Assembly (NCBI GenBank): GCA_000434555.1
Contig: FR880112.1
Location: forward strand, 1-64,000
DNA length: 64,000 nucleotides
Direction: 5' to 3'
From: Clostridium sp. CAG:524
GTDB lineage: Bacteria; Bacillota_I; Bacilli_A; RF39; UBA660
Of the stretch, positions 33,586 to 43,384 are shown piece after piece. Position 1 is the stretch's first letter. Every line of letters begins with the position of its first letter. Under the pieces are notes generated by a model. The model saw only the letters and a program-made list of their open reading frames with translations. It had not been told where the DNA came from and ran no database searches. The position numbers were made by a program, and so were the translations under genes.

Positions 33586-34239
33586 ATGGAAAAGAAAGAG
33601 AGAATAATTGTACCTTCATATACTTTAGGAGAAGAACTTGTTAATGCTATATCACACGGAATATTTGCATTACTTAGTGTCTGGGGACTTGTAATGCTTA
33701 TCATTAAAGCACATGGAGGACTAGAAATAACAACTGTTACATTATATGGAACGACAATGATACTCTTATATACTATATCTTGTATATATCATTCATTAAG
33801 TCCCAGAATAACAGGCAAAAAAGTAATGAGAGTTCTTGATCACTGTAATGTATTTTTACTTGTATTTGGTACAATCATACCTATTGCTTTAGTTGGAATA
33901 GGAGGATACCTTGGATGGATATACTTTGGAATAAGTGCATTTATTACAGTTATAGGTATTACTTTTAGTGCTATTAACGTAGATAAAAATCAAAAAATAG
34001 AAGTAGCGTGTCACTTAATAAATGGATGGAGTGCATTATTTTTAATAAAGAAACTTATTAGCAATATTGGAAAATATGGTGTAATACTAATTATTGCAGG
34101 AGGACTTATTTATTCAATTGGAACAATATTATATGTTCTTGGATCTAAAAAGAAATATATACATTCAGTATTTCATTTCTTTTGTATAGCAGCATCAATA
34201 TGTCATTACTTTGCAATATACTTATTTGTTTTGAGGTAG
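33586..34239 (+). CDS. Hemolysin III / PAQR family membrane protein
   Basis: 217 residues, about seven membrane helices. 'GEELVNAISHGIFALLS', CIYHSLS, 'VLDHCNVFLLVFGTI' and 'HSVFHFFCIAASICHYFAI' carry the conserved His/Asp set of the HlyIII/PAQR hydrolase-like family. GGTG precedes ATG 33586. TrhA-type members influence membrane energetics; the role here is unknown. Confidence 0.9.
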   Translation: MEKKERIIVPSYTLGEELVNAISHGIFALLSVWGLVMLIIKAHGGLEITTVTLYGTTMILLYTISCIYHSLSPRITGKKVMRVLDHCNVFLLVFGTIIPIALVGIGGYLGWIYFGISAFITVIGITFSAINVDKNQKIEVACHLINGWSALFLIKKLISNIGKYGVILIIAGGLIYSIGTILYVLGSKKKYIHSVFHFFCIAASICHYFAIYLFVLR

Positions 34240-34242
34240 ATT

Positions 34243-35049
34243 ATGTTAGTAATAGAAAAAGATAAAGATAAAATGAGAAATTATCATAGATGTAAGGATA
34301 TGATAAATTTAATTGATTATTTTCCTGAACTCAGTCCAATTGTTGATTTAACTATTGTTAAGGATTATAAAGATTATTTAGATAATTATGATGTAACAAG
34401 TAAATTATTATGCACTAGAAATGATACGTTAATTACTAAGCCTTCAATGAAAAGCGTTGAGACTAAAGGTATAAAAGATAATGTTGAAGAAATATTTAAG
34501 AAAATAAAAGAAATAGATAAAGATGGTGTATTAGTATTATTTAATTTAAATCATGAACCTAGTCAAAGATATAATAGATATGCAGGTATAGCAGTAAGTG
34601 TAAGTTTAGGTAATGAGATTATTATTGAAGCAGTAGGTAAAGGGTTTGATGGTAGAGAAGTATCTAAAGGAATCTGTACTCATGAAAGATATTGTATTCC
34701 ATGGTATGAAATAAGAAATGTTAGTATTGGTAATTTTAAAAAATATAATACTTATTTAATAAAAGATGAAGAATATAAAAATACTAGAAAAGATAGAATT
34801 AATTTTTTAAAGAGTGTTATACATAATGAAGATGTAGAAAAATATATACCAGAAAACTATAATGAGATACCAGACTTTATATGGATGGATGTAATAAAAA
34901 ATGTAATAAAGAAATTAGAAAAGATGGAAGATGAACTAAAAAACTATAATATGAATGAATTCTCAATAAGTGGCCACACTGAAGGAAAAAGATATTTGCC
35001 ATGGCAAATGTTTGATAAAAGTAGATATGTAAGGAGTAATCATGAATAA
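34243..35049 (+). CDS. Uncharacterised protein
   Basis: 268 residues, cytoplasmic. The central 'VLVLFNLNHEPSQRYNRYAGIAVSV' and 'IIIEAVGKGFDGREVSKG' look like the core of an alpha/beta domain, ending with SGHTEGKRYLPWQMFDKSRY. No family recognised. It overlaps the following gene by eight nt. Confidence 0.72.
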   Translation: MLVIEKDKDKMRNYHRCKDMINLIDYFPELSPIVDLTIVKDYKDYLDNYDVTSKLLCTRNDTLITKPSMKSVETKGIKDNVEEIFKKIKEIDKDGVLVLFNLNHEPSQRYNRYAGIAVSVSLGNEIIIEAVGKGFDGREVSKGICTHERYCIPWYEIRNVSIGNFKKYNTYLIKDEEYKNTRKDRINFLKSVIHNEDVEKYIPENYNEIPDFIWMDVIKNVIKKLEKMEDELKNYNMNEFSISGHTEGKRYLPWQMFDKSRYVRSNHE

Positions 35050-35779
35050 ATATTTAATAATACCAATTACTATTATAATAATAGTGTTTATAGGAGTAAT
35101 AACTTCATTATTTAAGAAGGAAGATGTAAATAATATGATAGATATGAAATTTGATAATATTAGTGAACTTGATATTGATACTAAAAGTATAACTATAAAT
35201 ATTCAAAATAGTGATGAATTTAGGGTTAAAACTGATTGTGATTGCATTAGTATTAAGAATGAAAATGGTAAACTTGAAATAGAAGAGAATAAATATATAG
35301 TTGATAAAATGAGAAAGATTGTATATCTTTATATACCAAGTAATACTATATTTAATGATGTAGATATTGATATTAAGAGTGGTCTTATAGAAATTGATAA
35401 CTTAAATACTAAAGAATTTGAAATTGATAATATGAGTGCTAGTATTAAAATAAACAATTTAAATGTAAGTAGTAATTTTGATATGGATAATACTAGTGGA
35501 ACAATTGATATAGAAAATAGTAATATTAATAATATTGATACTAATATTAAGAGTGGCATAATTAATATAAATGGTTTACTTACAGGTAATAATCATATAG
35601 AACTTAAAAGTGGAACAGTTAATTTAAATTTAAAAGGTGATGATTATAGATTTAAAACTACTAAAATATCTGGTATAATAAGTATTAATGAAGAAAGGGA
35701 GAATGTTAACAGTAATGGTAATACTTTTATTGATATAGAAGTAATAAGTGGTACTGTTAATGTGTTAACAAAGTGGTAA
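35042..35779 (+). CDS. DUF4097-like membrane-anchored beta-helix protein
   Basis: 245 residues: an N-terminal membrane helix (YLIIPITIIIIVFIGVITSL), then repeated short strands ending in I-x-S-G-x-I/V ('DIKSGLIEI', 'DNTSGTIDI', 'NIKSGIINI', 'ELKSGTVNL', 'VISGTVNV'), the hallmark of DUF4097 adhesin-like beta-helices. Likely extracytoplasmic. Overlaps its neighbours, so operonic with 34243-36746. Confidence 0.8.
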   Translation: MNKYLIIPITIIIIVFIGVITSLFKKEDVNNMIDMKFDNISELDIDTKSITINIQNSDEFRVKTDCDCISIKNENGKLEIEENKYIVDKMRKIVYLYIPSNTIFNDVDIDIKSGLIEIDNLNTKEFEIDNMSASIKINNLNVSSNFDMDNTSGTIDIENSNINNIDTNIKSGIININGLLTGNNHIELKSGTVNLNLKGDDYRFKTTKISGIISINEERENVNSNGNTFIDIEVISGTVNVLTKW

Positions 35780-35783
35780 AAAT

Positions 35784-36746
35784 ATGAAATTAATTGACAT
35801 AACATGTCCTAAATGTAAGGCAGTAATGAAAGTTGATAAAAGTAAAAAGGAATTAACTTGCGAGTTTTGCGGTAATAAAATTCTTATTGATGATGAAGTA
35901 AAGAAAGTAAAAATATTACATGCAGGACAAATAACTGAAGAACAAGAATTTAATAATGCTGAAGCAAATCTAAAATTTAAAGATTATCAAAAAGCATATT
36001 ATGGATACAAAAGATTATCTATGAGATATGCTGATAATAAAGAAGTATGGCTTGGATTACTTAGAAGTGCAACAGAAGATTTTACTAAAAAAGAATATAA
36101 TCCTGAATATGAAGAATATTTTAATAAATATGAAAGTTTAGCAGATGAAAAAGAATTATCTAAATATAAAACTAAGTATGATAAATATATGAGTACTTTT
36201 AGTGAAAAAGATAAAAAAGAAGCAATAAAGAAATTAAAGAAAAAATTTTCACCATCTGTTCTTGAAATAATAGTTAGTATGTTTGCTGTAGTTATATTCA
36301 TAGGTGCATTTGGTTCAATAATATTTACAATTATCAAAGAATCTAATAATAATCAAAAAGAAACATATCAAACAAAAGAAGAATATCAAACTGAAATAGA
36401 TAATTTACAAAGTCAAATAGATCAAGAATTTAATACTATTAAGGATGAATACAATAAATTAAAAGAAGAGGTAAAGCCTACTAAAGATAAAATAGATGAT
36501 TTAGAATTAAAACAAAATGCTGAATTTAGAAAAAATGGTTTTAGTAAGAAATATAATGACTATAAAAATCAAATTAATGATCTTGAAGATAGTATTGCTG
36601 ATAAAAAAGGAAATTTACACAATTATAAGTTATGTATAGAAGATAAATTTTGTTATTTTGGAACTAGTAGTGCTATGAAAAAATATGATAGTTTGGTTGA
36701 GAAAAAAGATAAATTAGAAAGAGAAATGAATGAAAAATATAATTAA
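35784..36746 (+). CDS. Zinc-ribbon, single-helix, coiled-coil protein
   Basis: 320 residues. N-terminal ribbon CPKCKAVMKV...CEFCGNK (about 8-31), a TPR-like helical stretch (about 50-130), a membrane helix (about 160-185) and a long Lys/Glu coiled coil (about 195-320) with two Cys. Zinc ribbon plus membrane helix is a layout shared with the products of 22417 and 26190. Role unknown. Confidence 0.75.
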   Translation: MKLIDITCPKCKAVMKVDKSKKELTCEFCGNKILIDDEVKKVKILHAGQITEEQEFNNAEANLKFKDYQKAYYGYKRLSMRYADNKEVWLGLLRSATEDFTKKEYNPEYEEYFNKYESLADEKELSKYKTKYDKYMSTFSEKDKKEAIKKLKKKFSPSVLEIIVSMFAVVIFIGAFGSIIFTIIKESNNNQKETYQTKEEYQTEIDNLQSQIDQEFNTIKDEYNKLKEEVKPTKDKIDDLELKQNAEFRKNGFSKKYNDYKNQINDLEDSIADKKGNLHNYKLCIEDKFCYFGTSSAMKKYDSLVEKKDKLEREMNEKYN

Positions 36747-36762
36747 GGAGAATATGTAATAT

Positions 36763-37449
36763 ATGAAATTAATATTATTAAGACATGGGGAGAGCATTTG
36801 GAATAAAGAAAATAGATTTACTGGATGGACTGATGTAGATTTATCTAGTAAGGGTGTAGAAGAAGCTATTAATGCTGGTAAAATAATGAAAAATAATAAT
36901 ATTACATTTGATGTAGCTTTTAGTAGTGTACTTTTAAGAGCGAAAAGAACATTAGATTTAGTACTTAAAGAAATGAATGTAAATGTACCAGTATATTATA
37001 GTTATAGATTAAATGAAAGACACTATGGAGCCTTACAAGGTCTTAATAAAGACGAAACTAGAAAGAAATATGGAGAAGAACAAGTTCATATATGGAGACG
37101 TAGTTATGATGTAAGACCACCTATGTTAACTATAGATGATCCAAGGTATCCAGGTAATGCTCCATTATATAAAGATTTAAGTAAAGATGAGTTACCACTT
37201 ACAGAATGTTTAAAAGATACATTAGAAAGAGTACTTCCATATTATAATAATGAAATTAAAAATCATTTATTAAAAGGAGAAAACGTTCTTATAGTAGCTC
37301 ATGGTAATAGTATAAGAAGTATTATTAAATATATAGAAAATATAAGTGATGAAGATATTATGAGTGTTGAAATACCTACCGCTGTTCCTTATATATACGA
37401 ATTAGATAATGAACTTAATATAGTAGGTAAGACTATACTAAATCATTAA
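36763..37449 (+). CDS. gpmA: 2,3-bisphosphoglycerate-dependent phosphoglycerate mutase
   Basis: 228 residues. Interconverts 3- and 2-phosphoglycerate in glycolysis. Catalytic [20 protein letters not shown] at the N-terminus (phospho-His in RHGE), [13 protein letters not shown] near 85 and AHGNSIRSI near 180. AAGGAGA precedes ATG 36763. Confidence 0.95.
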   Translation: MKLILLRHGESIWNKENRFTGWTDVDLSSKGVEEAINAGKIMKNNNITFDVAFSSVLLRAKRTLDLVLKEMNVNVPVYYSYRLNERHYGALQGLNKDETRKKYGEEQVHIWRRSYDVRPPMLTIDDPRYPGNAPLYKDLSKDELPLTECLKDTLERVLPYYNNEIKNHLLKGENVLIVAHGNSIRSIIKYIENISDEDIMSVEIPTAVPYIYELDNELNIVGKTILNH

Positions 37450-37484
37450 AATATAGTATAATATAAAACCAATCTGGAGGATAT

Positions 37485-38288
37485 ATGTTAAAACGTGAAT
37501 TCAAAATGAAAAATGGGAGGTATCATATGAATAAACAAAACACAAAAAAATTAGTTATTTATGGAGTAATAGGACTATTCTTAATTATAACTATATTTAG
37601 TAGTTTTCAAACAATTAAGAGTGGTGAAGTAGGACTTAAAGTAAGATTTGGTAAGATAGTTAATACTCAATTAAATGAAGGATTAAATTTAAAAATACCT
37701 TATATTGAAGATATAGTTACAGTAAATATAAAGGTACAAAAATTAGAAATTGATACAGAAAGTTCTAGTAAAGATTTACAAACAATACAAACAACTTTAG
37801 CAGTAAACTATAGAATTAATAGTGATAAAGCAACATACCTTTATAGAACAGTTGGTAATAATTATGAAGCAACTATATTAGAGCCAGCTATTAAAGAAAG
37901 TATTAAAGCAACTATAGCTAAATATACAGCTGCAGAAGTAATTACTGAAAGAGCAGAAGTATCAAATAATTGTTTAGATGATCTACAAAAGAAAGTAGAA
38001 AAATATGGTATAACAATTGATAATTTCAACATAACTAATTTAAGTTTTAGTGAAGAATATAGTAAAGCAATTGAAGATAAACAAGTAGCAGAACAAAAAT
38101 TAGAAAAAGCAAAACTTGATGCTGAAAGTAAACTTGTTGAAGCAGAAGCAACTAAAAAAGCAAATGATTTATTAAAACAAAGTCTTACTGATAACTTAAT
38201 CGCAAAAGAATTTATCAATAAATGGGATGGCAAACTTCCAACTAGTTATGCTGGTAAAGATATATTAAGTATATTTAACGTAAAATAA
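37485..38288 (+). CDS. SPFH/prohibitin (HflC-like) membrane protein with two candidate starts
   Basis: An N-terminal helix (LVIYGVIGLFLIITIFSSF), the SPFH domain 'IKSGEVGLKVRFGKIVNTQLNEGLNLKIP' and a C-terminal coiled coil rich in Ala/Glu/Lys (about 200-245). Probably a membrane scaffold. Two in-frame starts both have good ribosome sites: GGAGG before ATG 37485 and GGGAGG before ATG 37527; they differ by a basic 14-residue extension. Length 267 or 253 residues. Confidence 0.88.
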   Translation: MLKREFKMKNGRYHMNKQNTKKLVIYGVIGLFLIITIFSSFQTIKSGEVGLKVRFGKIVNTQLNEGLNLKIPYIEDIVTVNIKVQKLEIDTESSSKDLQTIQTTLAVNYRINSDKATYLYRTVGNNYEATILEPAIKESIKATIAKYTAAEVITERAEVSNNCLDDLQKKVEKYGITIDNFNITNLSFSEEYSKAIEDKQVAEQKLEKAKLDAESKLVEAEATKKANDLLKQSLTDNLIAKEFINKWDGKLPTSYAGKDILSIFNVK

Positions 38289-38302
38289 ATTTAAAATATA
38301 AT

Positions 38303-38326
38303 AAAGAAGTAGAAATTACTTCTTTT
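38303..38326 (+). terminator. Terminator after the SPFH gene
   Basis: AAAGAAGTA / TACTTCTTT stem with 5-nt loop and T-run. A near copy follows the next gene. Confidence 0.8.
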
Positions 38327-38358
38327 CATTTGATAAAATATTTTTAGGAGGAAAGAAT

Positions 38359-39051
38359 GTGAAAAGAGAAAAAATTTATGTTGCTTTAGTTATTTGTTTG
38401 AGTATTATTTCAATTAGTCTGATAGGCTATATAATTTATAACCATAAAAGTGAAAAGGATGATAATAAGACACCAAATACACCTAACGAAGTAATACCAG
38501 GAAATAATGATAACGATGAAAATGATAATAATAAAGAAATTATTAATATTGAACTTACAAATAATGGTATTAAAGAAATAGAAAGTGATATTGAAAAAGC
38601 AGAATCAGTTACATATAAAGTTAAAATAAATAATTCATTATTAGAAATATATTATAGTAAAGGTTATATATATTTTGATATAAATGGGGAACTTTTTTCA
38701 GTTTATACAGGCGATAACAATGCATTATATAGATTAGAAAAGTATAATGATTATGTATTTGTTACCTTAAATTGCCAATGTGGAATACCAGCAGTAGATT
38801 ATGCAATTGATTTAAAAGAAAAGAACTTTACTGAAAAGTTATGTTCTCCATCAAATAATGGAACATGTAATGGATACAAATATACAGGACTATTACCAAA
38901 TCAATATTTAGAAATTCAATATAATGTAAATTATAATACAAAAAATATATCTATAAGTAAAAGTGAAAAATTTAATTGTGATGATTATAAAGAATGCAAT
39001 AATGATACTTGTAAAAGAAGAATAGAATTTTGTAATCCATATGTTGATTAA
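38359..39051 (+). CDS. Membrane-anchored secreted-type protein with Cys pairs, uncharacterised
   Basis: 230 residues from GTG 38359 (AGGAGG upstream). Signal-anchor (YVALVICLSIISISLIGYIIY), a polar Asn/Asp/Glu linker (about 33-60), then an external domain with seven Cys (NCQCG, LCS, GTCNG, NCDDYKECNNDTCKRR, FCN) likely forming disulfides. Not recognised. Confidence 0.75.
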   Translation: MKREKIYVALVICLSIISISLIGYIIYNHKSEKDDNKTPNTPNEVIPGNNDNDENDNNKEIINIELTNNGIKEIESDIEKAESVTYKVKINNSLLEIYYSKGYIYFDINGELFSVYTGDNNALYRLEKYNDYVFVTLNCQCGIPAVDYAIDLKEKNFTEKLCSPSNNGTCNGYKYTGLLPNQYLEIQYNVNYNTKNISISKSEKFNCDDYKECNNDTCKRRIEFCNPYVD

Positions 39052-39056
39052 TATTT

Positions 39057-39080
39057 AAAAGAAGTAGAAATACTTCTTTT
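39057..39080 (+). terminator. Terminator
   Basis: AAAAGAAGTA / TACTTCTTTT stem, GAAA loop; nearly the same hairpin as at 38303. Confidence 0.8.
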
Positions 39081-39171
39081 ATTATGGCAAATTCGCTACA
39101 TTTGAAATTACTTTTTAAATATGATATAATATATCTCGCTTGCTTAAAAATGAGGAGTGATTAAAAATTAT

Positions 39172-39735
39172 ATGATATTAAGTAAATTATTTATTACTTT
39201 AAGTTTATTTGCAAATATATTTGAAAGTAATAAAGAAATAACGATTAATCATGATTATTTAGATAGTCATATTAATTTAAGTGTTAAACACTTTGAAGTT
39301 GAAAAGGAAGAATATGAAAAGATAAATACTTTTAATGGAGAAACAGTAGATGAAATTGCTCGTAAATTAAATAGATACTTAAATTCTACATTAAAAGGTA
39401 AAGGCGAATTTATAGCTAAATATTCTATAGAGGTTGGAATGGATCCTTATCTTGCGACTGGTGTTATGCTTCAAGAAACTGGATGTCAATGGACTTGCAG
39501 TTACCTTACTAGGGTATGTAATAATGTAGGTGGTAACAAAGGTAAACCAGGTTGTAATGGAGGAAGTTATAGAAAATTTAATTCTATTGAAGAAGGAATT
39601 AAATTTGCAATTAATAAGTTAAATTCATATTATAAAAAAGGACTTACAACAACTGAACAAATTGGACCAAAATATGCAAGTGATCCAAAATGGTCAGTAA
39701 GAGTTAATAGATATATAAATAAATTAAGGAAATAA
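39172..39735 (+). CDS. Lysozyme-like (glucosaminidase-fold) cell-wall protein
   Basis: About 187 residues. An N-terminal hydrophobic segment (LFITLSLFANIF) is followed by 'GEFIAKYSIEVGMDPYLATGVMLQETGCQW' with a Glu in the place of the catalytic residue of lysozyme-like muramidases, then YRKFNSIEEGIKFAINKL and 'GLTTTEQIGPKYASDPKWSVRVNRYINKL'. Four Cys. GAGGAG is 14 nt before ATG 39172; GTG 39157 is an alternative but too close. Probably acts on peptidoglycan. Confidence 0.7.
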   Translation: MILSKLFITLSLFANIFESNKEITINHDYLDSHINLSVKHFEVEKEEYEKINTFNGETVDEIARKLNRYLNSTLKGKGEFIAKYSIEVGMDPYLATGVMLQETGCQWTCSYLTRVCNNVGGNKGKPGCNGGSYRKFNSIEEGIKFAINKLNSYYKKGLTTTEQIGPKYASDPKWSVRVNRYINKLRK

Positions 39736-39766
39736 TTATTTGAAAGTCAGGGGGGATAAAAAGAGT

Positions 39767-40423
39767 ATGGATGATAATATTTATTTACATGCAATAAATG
39801 CTACTAATAATGGTGTTTATATTGATACATATGATACATATATCTTATTATGCAAGATACTTAAATGCCATGCTCTTTTATCTTCAAGATTACAAAAAGC
39901 AATGTCTAATGAAGGATTTAATGGTGTTGATTATGTATCACTTTGTGATTATTCTAAAAGAGATATTTTTAATGGAGTTAACGATGATTTTAATGCATTT
40001 TGCACATATATAAGATATTCATTATCAATTATGTTTCCTAAAGATAAATTTGATGCTATAGAACCAACTATAATAGAAGCACCAACACTTAGAACTGCAA
40101 AAGATTATGCTAAAATGAAAAAGCTAGGTTTGCTTAAAGGTAATCAAAGATATAGTGATATGCCTGATGAAGTACAAGTTCGTGATAAAGTTTCACTTGA
40201 ACATATGATAGGTCTTACTTATCCTATACATTTAGTACGTGATAACGGAGAAAGTTTTTCAAAGAAAATGGAAAGAATAATGTGTGACTTAGATACTATG
40301 AATTATGCACTAAGTGAAAATGGATATAATGTACCAATTTATGATGTTGATACACTTGCTAAATTAGATAGTTCAAGTGAGGTAGAATACGTTCTTAGAC
40401 ATGAAATGAGATATTATAAGTAA
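39767..40423 (+). CDS. Uncharacterised cytoplasmic protein
   Basis: 218 residues from ATG 39767, preceded by a strong AGGGGGG. No signal or membrane helix; helical, with 'KILKCHALLSSRLQKAMSNEGFNGVDYVSLCDY' and 'VRDKVSLEHMIGLTYPIHLVRDNG'. No family recognised. Confidence 0.72.
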   Translation: MDDNIYLHAINATNNGVYIDTYDTYILLCKILKCHALLSSRLQKAMSNEGFNGVDYVSLCDYSKRDIFNGVNDDFNAFCTYIRYSLSIMFPKDKFDAIEPTIIEAPTLRTAKDYAKMKKLGLLKGNQRYSDMPDEVQVRDKVSLEHMIGLTYPIHLVRDNGESFSKKMERIMCDLDTMNYALSENGYNVPIYDVDTLAKLDSSSEVEYVLRHEMRYYK

Positions 40424-40647
40424 GAGTTAATTCTTGCCTTTTATTATGCTTAATTCTAAAAAGATGAATAGTAATAATAATGATAGATATATAAATGGAA
40501 TATTAAATGATTAGATAACTATTTAATTAAAATTTAATAAATTATATTTTATGTTCACTTTGATATAATTATTTTGTAAATAGAAAATATGAATGGAGTA
40601 ATTTATGGAATAAGTAAATCAATCAAGTGAAAGCAGTAAAAAAACTA
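40424..40647 (+). other. Intergenic region, possible gene debris
   Basis: No gene is supported. It contains a 22-codon frame (40449-40517) without ribosome site, and GGAG followed by ATG GAA TAA near 40604, which looks like a start region whose reading frame has been lost. Confidence 0.35.
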
Positions 40648-40677
40648 TTGACAAAATGGTATCAAATAAACTATAAT
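40648..40677 (+). promoter_or_regulatory. Promoter of the aspS operon
   Basis: TTGACA (40648-40653), 18-nt spacer, TATAAT (40672-40677). Confidence 0.75.
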
Positions 40678-40683
40678 CTACTC

Positions 40684-40905
40684 ATAAGCAATGAAGGAAA
40701 GTAGTAGTTATTTATCTTCCTTAATAGAGAGTTAGTGTTTGGTGGAAACTAATAATAGGTGAATAATGAATAAAAAGTACGTGACAATTTCCAGAGCAAA
40801 TAAGCATGTCTGCTATAAAGACTAAAAGGTAGAAATAATGAATCTATGAAGTAAGATGGTACAGCGAACAAAATCGCTCTTACAGATTAGATTCTTTTTT
40901 GTTTA
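40684..40905 (+). promoter_or_regulatory. T-box riboswitch (probably tRNA-Asp)
   Basis: Leader with stem I element AGAGAGTTAGTGTTTGGTGG (near 40726), a GAC triplet in the specifier region (AAAAGTACGTGACAATTTCC), the T-box TGGTACAGCG (40857-40866) and a terminator in which AGCG pairs with CGCT before TCTTTTTTGTTT. aspS follows. Confidence 0.85.
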
Positions 40906-40921
40906 TAAAGGAGGAATTATT

Positions 40922-42658
40922 ATGGCTAACAAATATAGAAATATATATTGTGGTGAAGTAACAAAAGAATATGAAAATAAGGAAGTAAGAGTTGCTGGAT
41001 GGATTGAGAATGTAAGAAATTTAGGAAGTCTAGTATTCATAGCATTAAGAGATGAAACAGGTATAGTACAACTAATTAGTGAAAATACTGAATATAGCCG
41101 TCTTAATCGTGAAAGCACTGTTACTGTTCTTGGAAAAGTAGTTTCAAGAACACCTGAAATGGTTAATAAAAACATGAAAACTGGTGAAATTGAAATTGAA
41201 ATTAAAGAGTTAGAAGTACTAGGTGATGTATATAAAACACTTCCATTTGAAGTTAAAAACAGTAAATCTTCTAGTGAAGAAACAAGACTTAAATATCGTT
41301 ATTTAGATTTAAGAAATAAGAGTGTTCATGATGGTATTAGATTTAGAACAGATGTAATTGATTTCATAAGACATACAATGAAGGATATGAAATTTACTGA
41401 AATACAAACACCAATCTTAACAGCATCTAGTCCAGAAGGAGCAAGAGACTTTATCGTACCAAGTAGAAAGTTCAAAGGTAAATTCTATGCGCTTCCACAA
41501 GCACCTCAAATATTTAAACAATTATTAATGTGTAGTGGATTTGATAGATATTTCCAAATCGCACCTTGCTTTAGAGATGAAGATCCAAGAAGCGATAGAT
41601 TATATGGAGAATTTTATCAATTGGATTTTGAAATGTCATTTGCTACACAAGAAGATGTATTCCTTGTAGGACAAAGGGTATTTTATGATACATTTAAGAA
41701 ATTTGGCAATAAAGAAGTATCTCCAGTACCATTTAGAAGAATACCATTTAAAGAAGCAATGGAAAAATACGGTAGTGATAAGCCAGACTTAAGAATACCA
41801 TTTGAAATTGTTAATATTACTGAATTACTTTCAAAGAGTGAAAGTGTTGTGTTTAAAGATAAAGAAGTAAAATGCATGGTTCTTCCTGAAAATGATAAAT
41901 CTAACAGTTTCTATAAAAAACTAGAAGAAGAATATAAGAATTTAGGTGCTAGCTCACTTGGATTCATTAAATATAATGATGAAATAACTGGTTCAATGGC
42001 TAAATTGTTTAGTGATAGTGAAAAAGAAGAACTTGTTAAAACATTAAAACTTGAAAAAGGAAATACTGTAGTAATTATTTGTGGTAACAAAGGTGAAAAG
42101 TTTGATAAACTTTGTGGTTCATTAAGACTTAAACTTGGTAATGAATTAAATCTTGTAGATAAGAGTAGATTTGAATTCTGTATCATTGTTGACTTCCCAT
42201 TCTATGAATGGAATGAAGAAGATAATAAATGGGATTTTACACACAATCCATTTAGTATGCCAAACGGTGGTCTTGATGCTTTACTTAATAAAAATCCTGG
42301 TGATATAGTTGCTTGTCAATATGACTTTGTATGTAATGGCCTTGAAATGGCAAGTGGTGGTGAAAGAAATTATAGCCCAGTAATACTTAAAAAAGCATTT
42401 GAAATTGCTGGTTATGATGAAAGTGTTGTTGAAAGTAAATTCCCATCATTATATCAAGCATTTCAATTTGGTGCGCCACCTCACGCTGGTATGGCTCCTG
42501 GTCTTGATAGAATTCTTATGCTTTTAAAAGATGAAGAAAATATTCGTGAAATGGTAGCATTCCCAATGGCTGCTAATGGAGCTGATGCATTAATGGGATG
42601 TCCAAACGAAGTATTTGAAAAACAACTTAGAGAAACTCATATCAAGGTACGTGACTAA
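40922..42658 (+). CDS. aspS: Aspartyl-tRNA synthetase
   Basis: 578-residue class II synthetase. OB-fold anticodon domain 'VRVAGWIENVRNLGSLVFIALRDETGIVQL', motif 2 'RYFQIAPCFRDEDPRSDRLYGEFYQLDFEMSF', the bacterial GAD insertion, and motif 3 'GLDRILMLL' near 'FPMAANGADALMGCPNEV'. GGAGG precedes ATG 40922. The stop overlaps the next start (TAATG). Confidence 0.96.
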   Translation: MANKYRNIYCGEVTKEYENKEVRVAGWIENVRNLGSLVFIALRDETGIVQLISENTEYSRLNRESTVTVLGKVVSRTPEMVNKNMKTGEIEIEIKELEVLGDVYKTLPFEVKNSKSSSEETRLKYRYLDLRNKSVHDGIRFRTDVIDFIRHTMKDMKFTEIQTPILTASSPEGARDFIVPSRKFKGKFYALPQAPQIFKQLLMCSGFDRYFQIAPCFRDEDPRSDRLYGEFYQLDFEMSFATQEDVFLVGQRVFYDTFKKFGNKEVSPVPFRRIPFKEAMEKYGSDKPDLRIPFEIVNITELLSKSESVVFKDKEVKCMVLPENDKSNSFYKKLEEEYKNLGASSLGFIKYNDEITGSMAKLFSDSEKEELVKTLKLEKGNTVVIICGNKGEKFDKLCGSLRLKLGNELNLVDKSRFEFCIIVDFPFYEWNEEDNKWDFTHNPFSMPNGGLDALLNKNPGDIVACQYDFVCNGLEMASGGERNYSPVILKKAFEIAGYDESVVESKFPSLYQAFQFGAPPHAGMAPGLDRILMLLKDEENIREMVAFPMAANGADALMGCPNEVFEKQLRETHIKVRD

Positions 42659-43371
42659 TGAACACAATTGATTTAAACGAATTTGATGGTGAAAACGCAT
42701 TCTATCATTTTACGAGTAGAGATAATTATGAAAGTATAAGTTTAAATGGACTTATACCTTCTATTGGTGATAATGCAAACGGTATAGAAAAAACATCTAA
42801 AGTATTCTTTTCAAAAGGAAACATTGGTTTTCTTAGAATATGTGATGTATGGATTAACTGGTTCATATATAGAATTAGTTTATATAATTCAGTTCTTAAA
42901 TATAAAGACATTACTAAGGAAGAAAGAATGAATCTTAAAAGAAAGTTTAGAGAAGATTTTACTAATGGACTATACTATACAGAAGATAATGTTAACTATG
43001 CTATAACATGGATGATGGAATATATGAAATCTAATATAGTATTAAAACTTGATATTCCTCATGATGATTATGATGAGTTAGATATAGACGAAGCTAAATT
43101 ACATGAAAAAGAAGAATTTACTAATAGAATGTATTTAGGATATATAACAAGTAGTGATAAAGTAGAATCATTTAATATGCATACTAAAAGTGGAGTAGGA
43201 GTAGATAAAGAAAAAATATCTAAAGTTACTACAAATGATGATGACTCAGCTTTATCCATATTAAAAGAAATATACAAAGAAGAAAAAGAAAAAAATAATG
43301 GCCTTGAATTTGCATTTCTTGATAGATTTATGAATTATGTAAATTCTATAGACCAAGATATTAAACTATAA
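42658..43371 (+). CDS. Possible ADP-ribosyltransferase-fold protein between aspS and lysS
   Basis: 237 residues. 'AFYHFTSRDNYESISLNGLIPS' (about 15-36), followed by KVFFSKG, resembles the H-x-T...I...G-L-x-P start of ART-like/KptA/DarT folds, where the His binds NAD. The remainder is helical and acidic. No catalytic Glu is securely identified. It is translationally coupled to aspS and 13 nt before lysS, so it is expressed with tRNA charging enzymes. Fold assignment is tentative. Confidence 0.5.
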   Translation: MNTIDLNEFDGENAFYHFTSRDNYESISLNGLIPSIGDNANGIEKTSKVFFSKGNIGFLRICDVWINWFIYRISLYNSVLKYKDITKEERMNLKRKFREDFTNGLYYTEDNVNYAITWMMEYMKSNIVLKLDIPHDDYDELDIDEAKLHEKEEFTNRMYLGYITSSDKVESFNMHTKSGVGVDKEKISKVTTNDDDSALSILKEIYKEEKEKNNGLEFAFLDRFMNYVNSIDQDIKL

Positions 43372-43384
43372 AGGAAGTGAAAAA

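Noticed and set aside
37862..38233. 123-residue antisense frame in the SPFH gene
   Set aside because: Composition follows the repetitive coiled-coil codons on the plus strand; no start signals.
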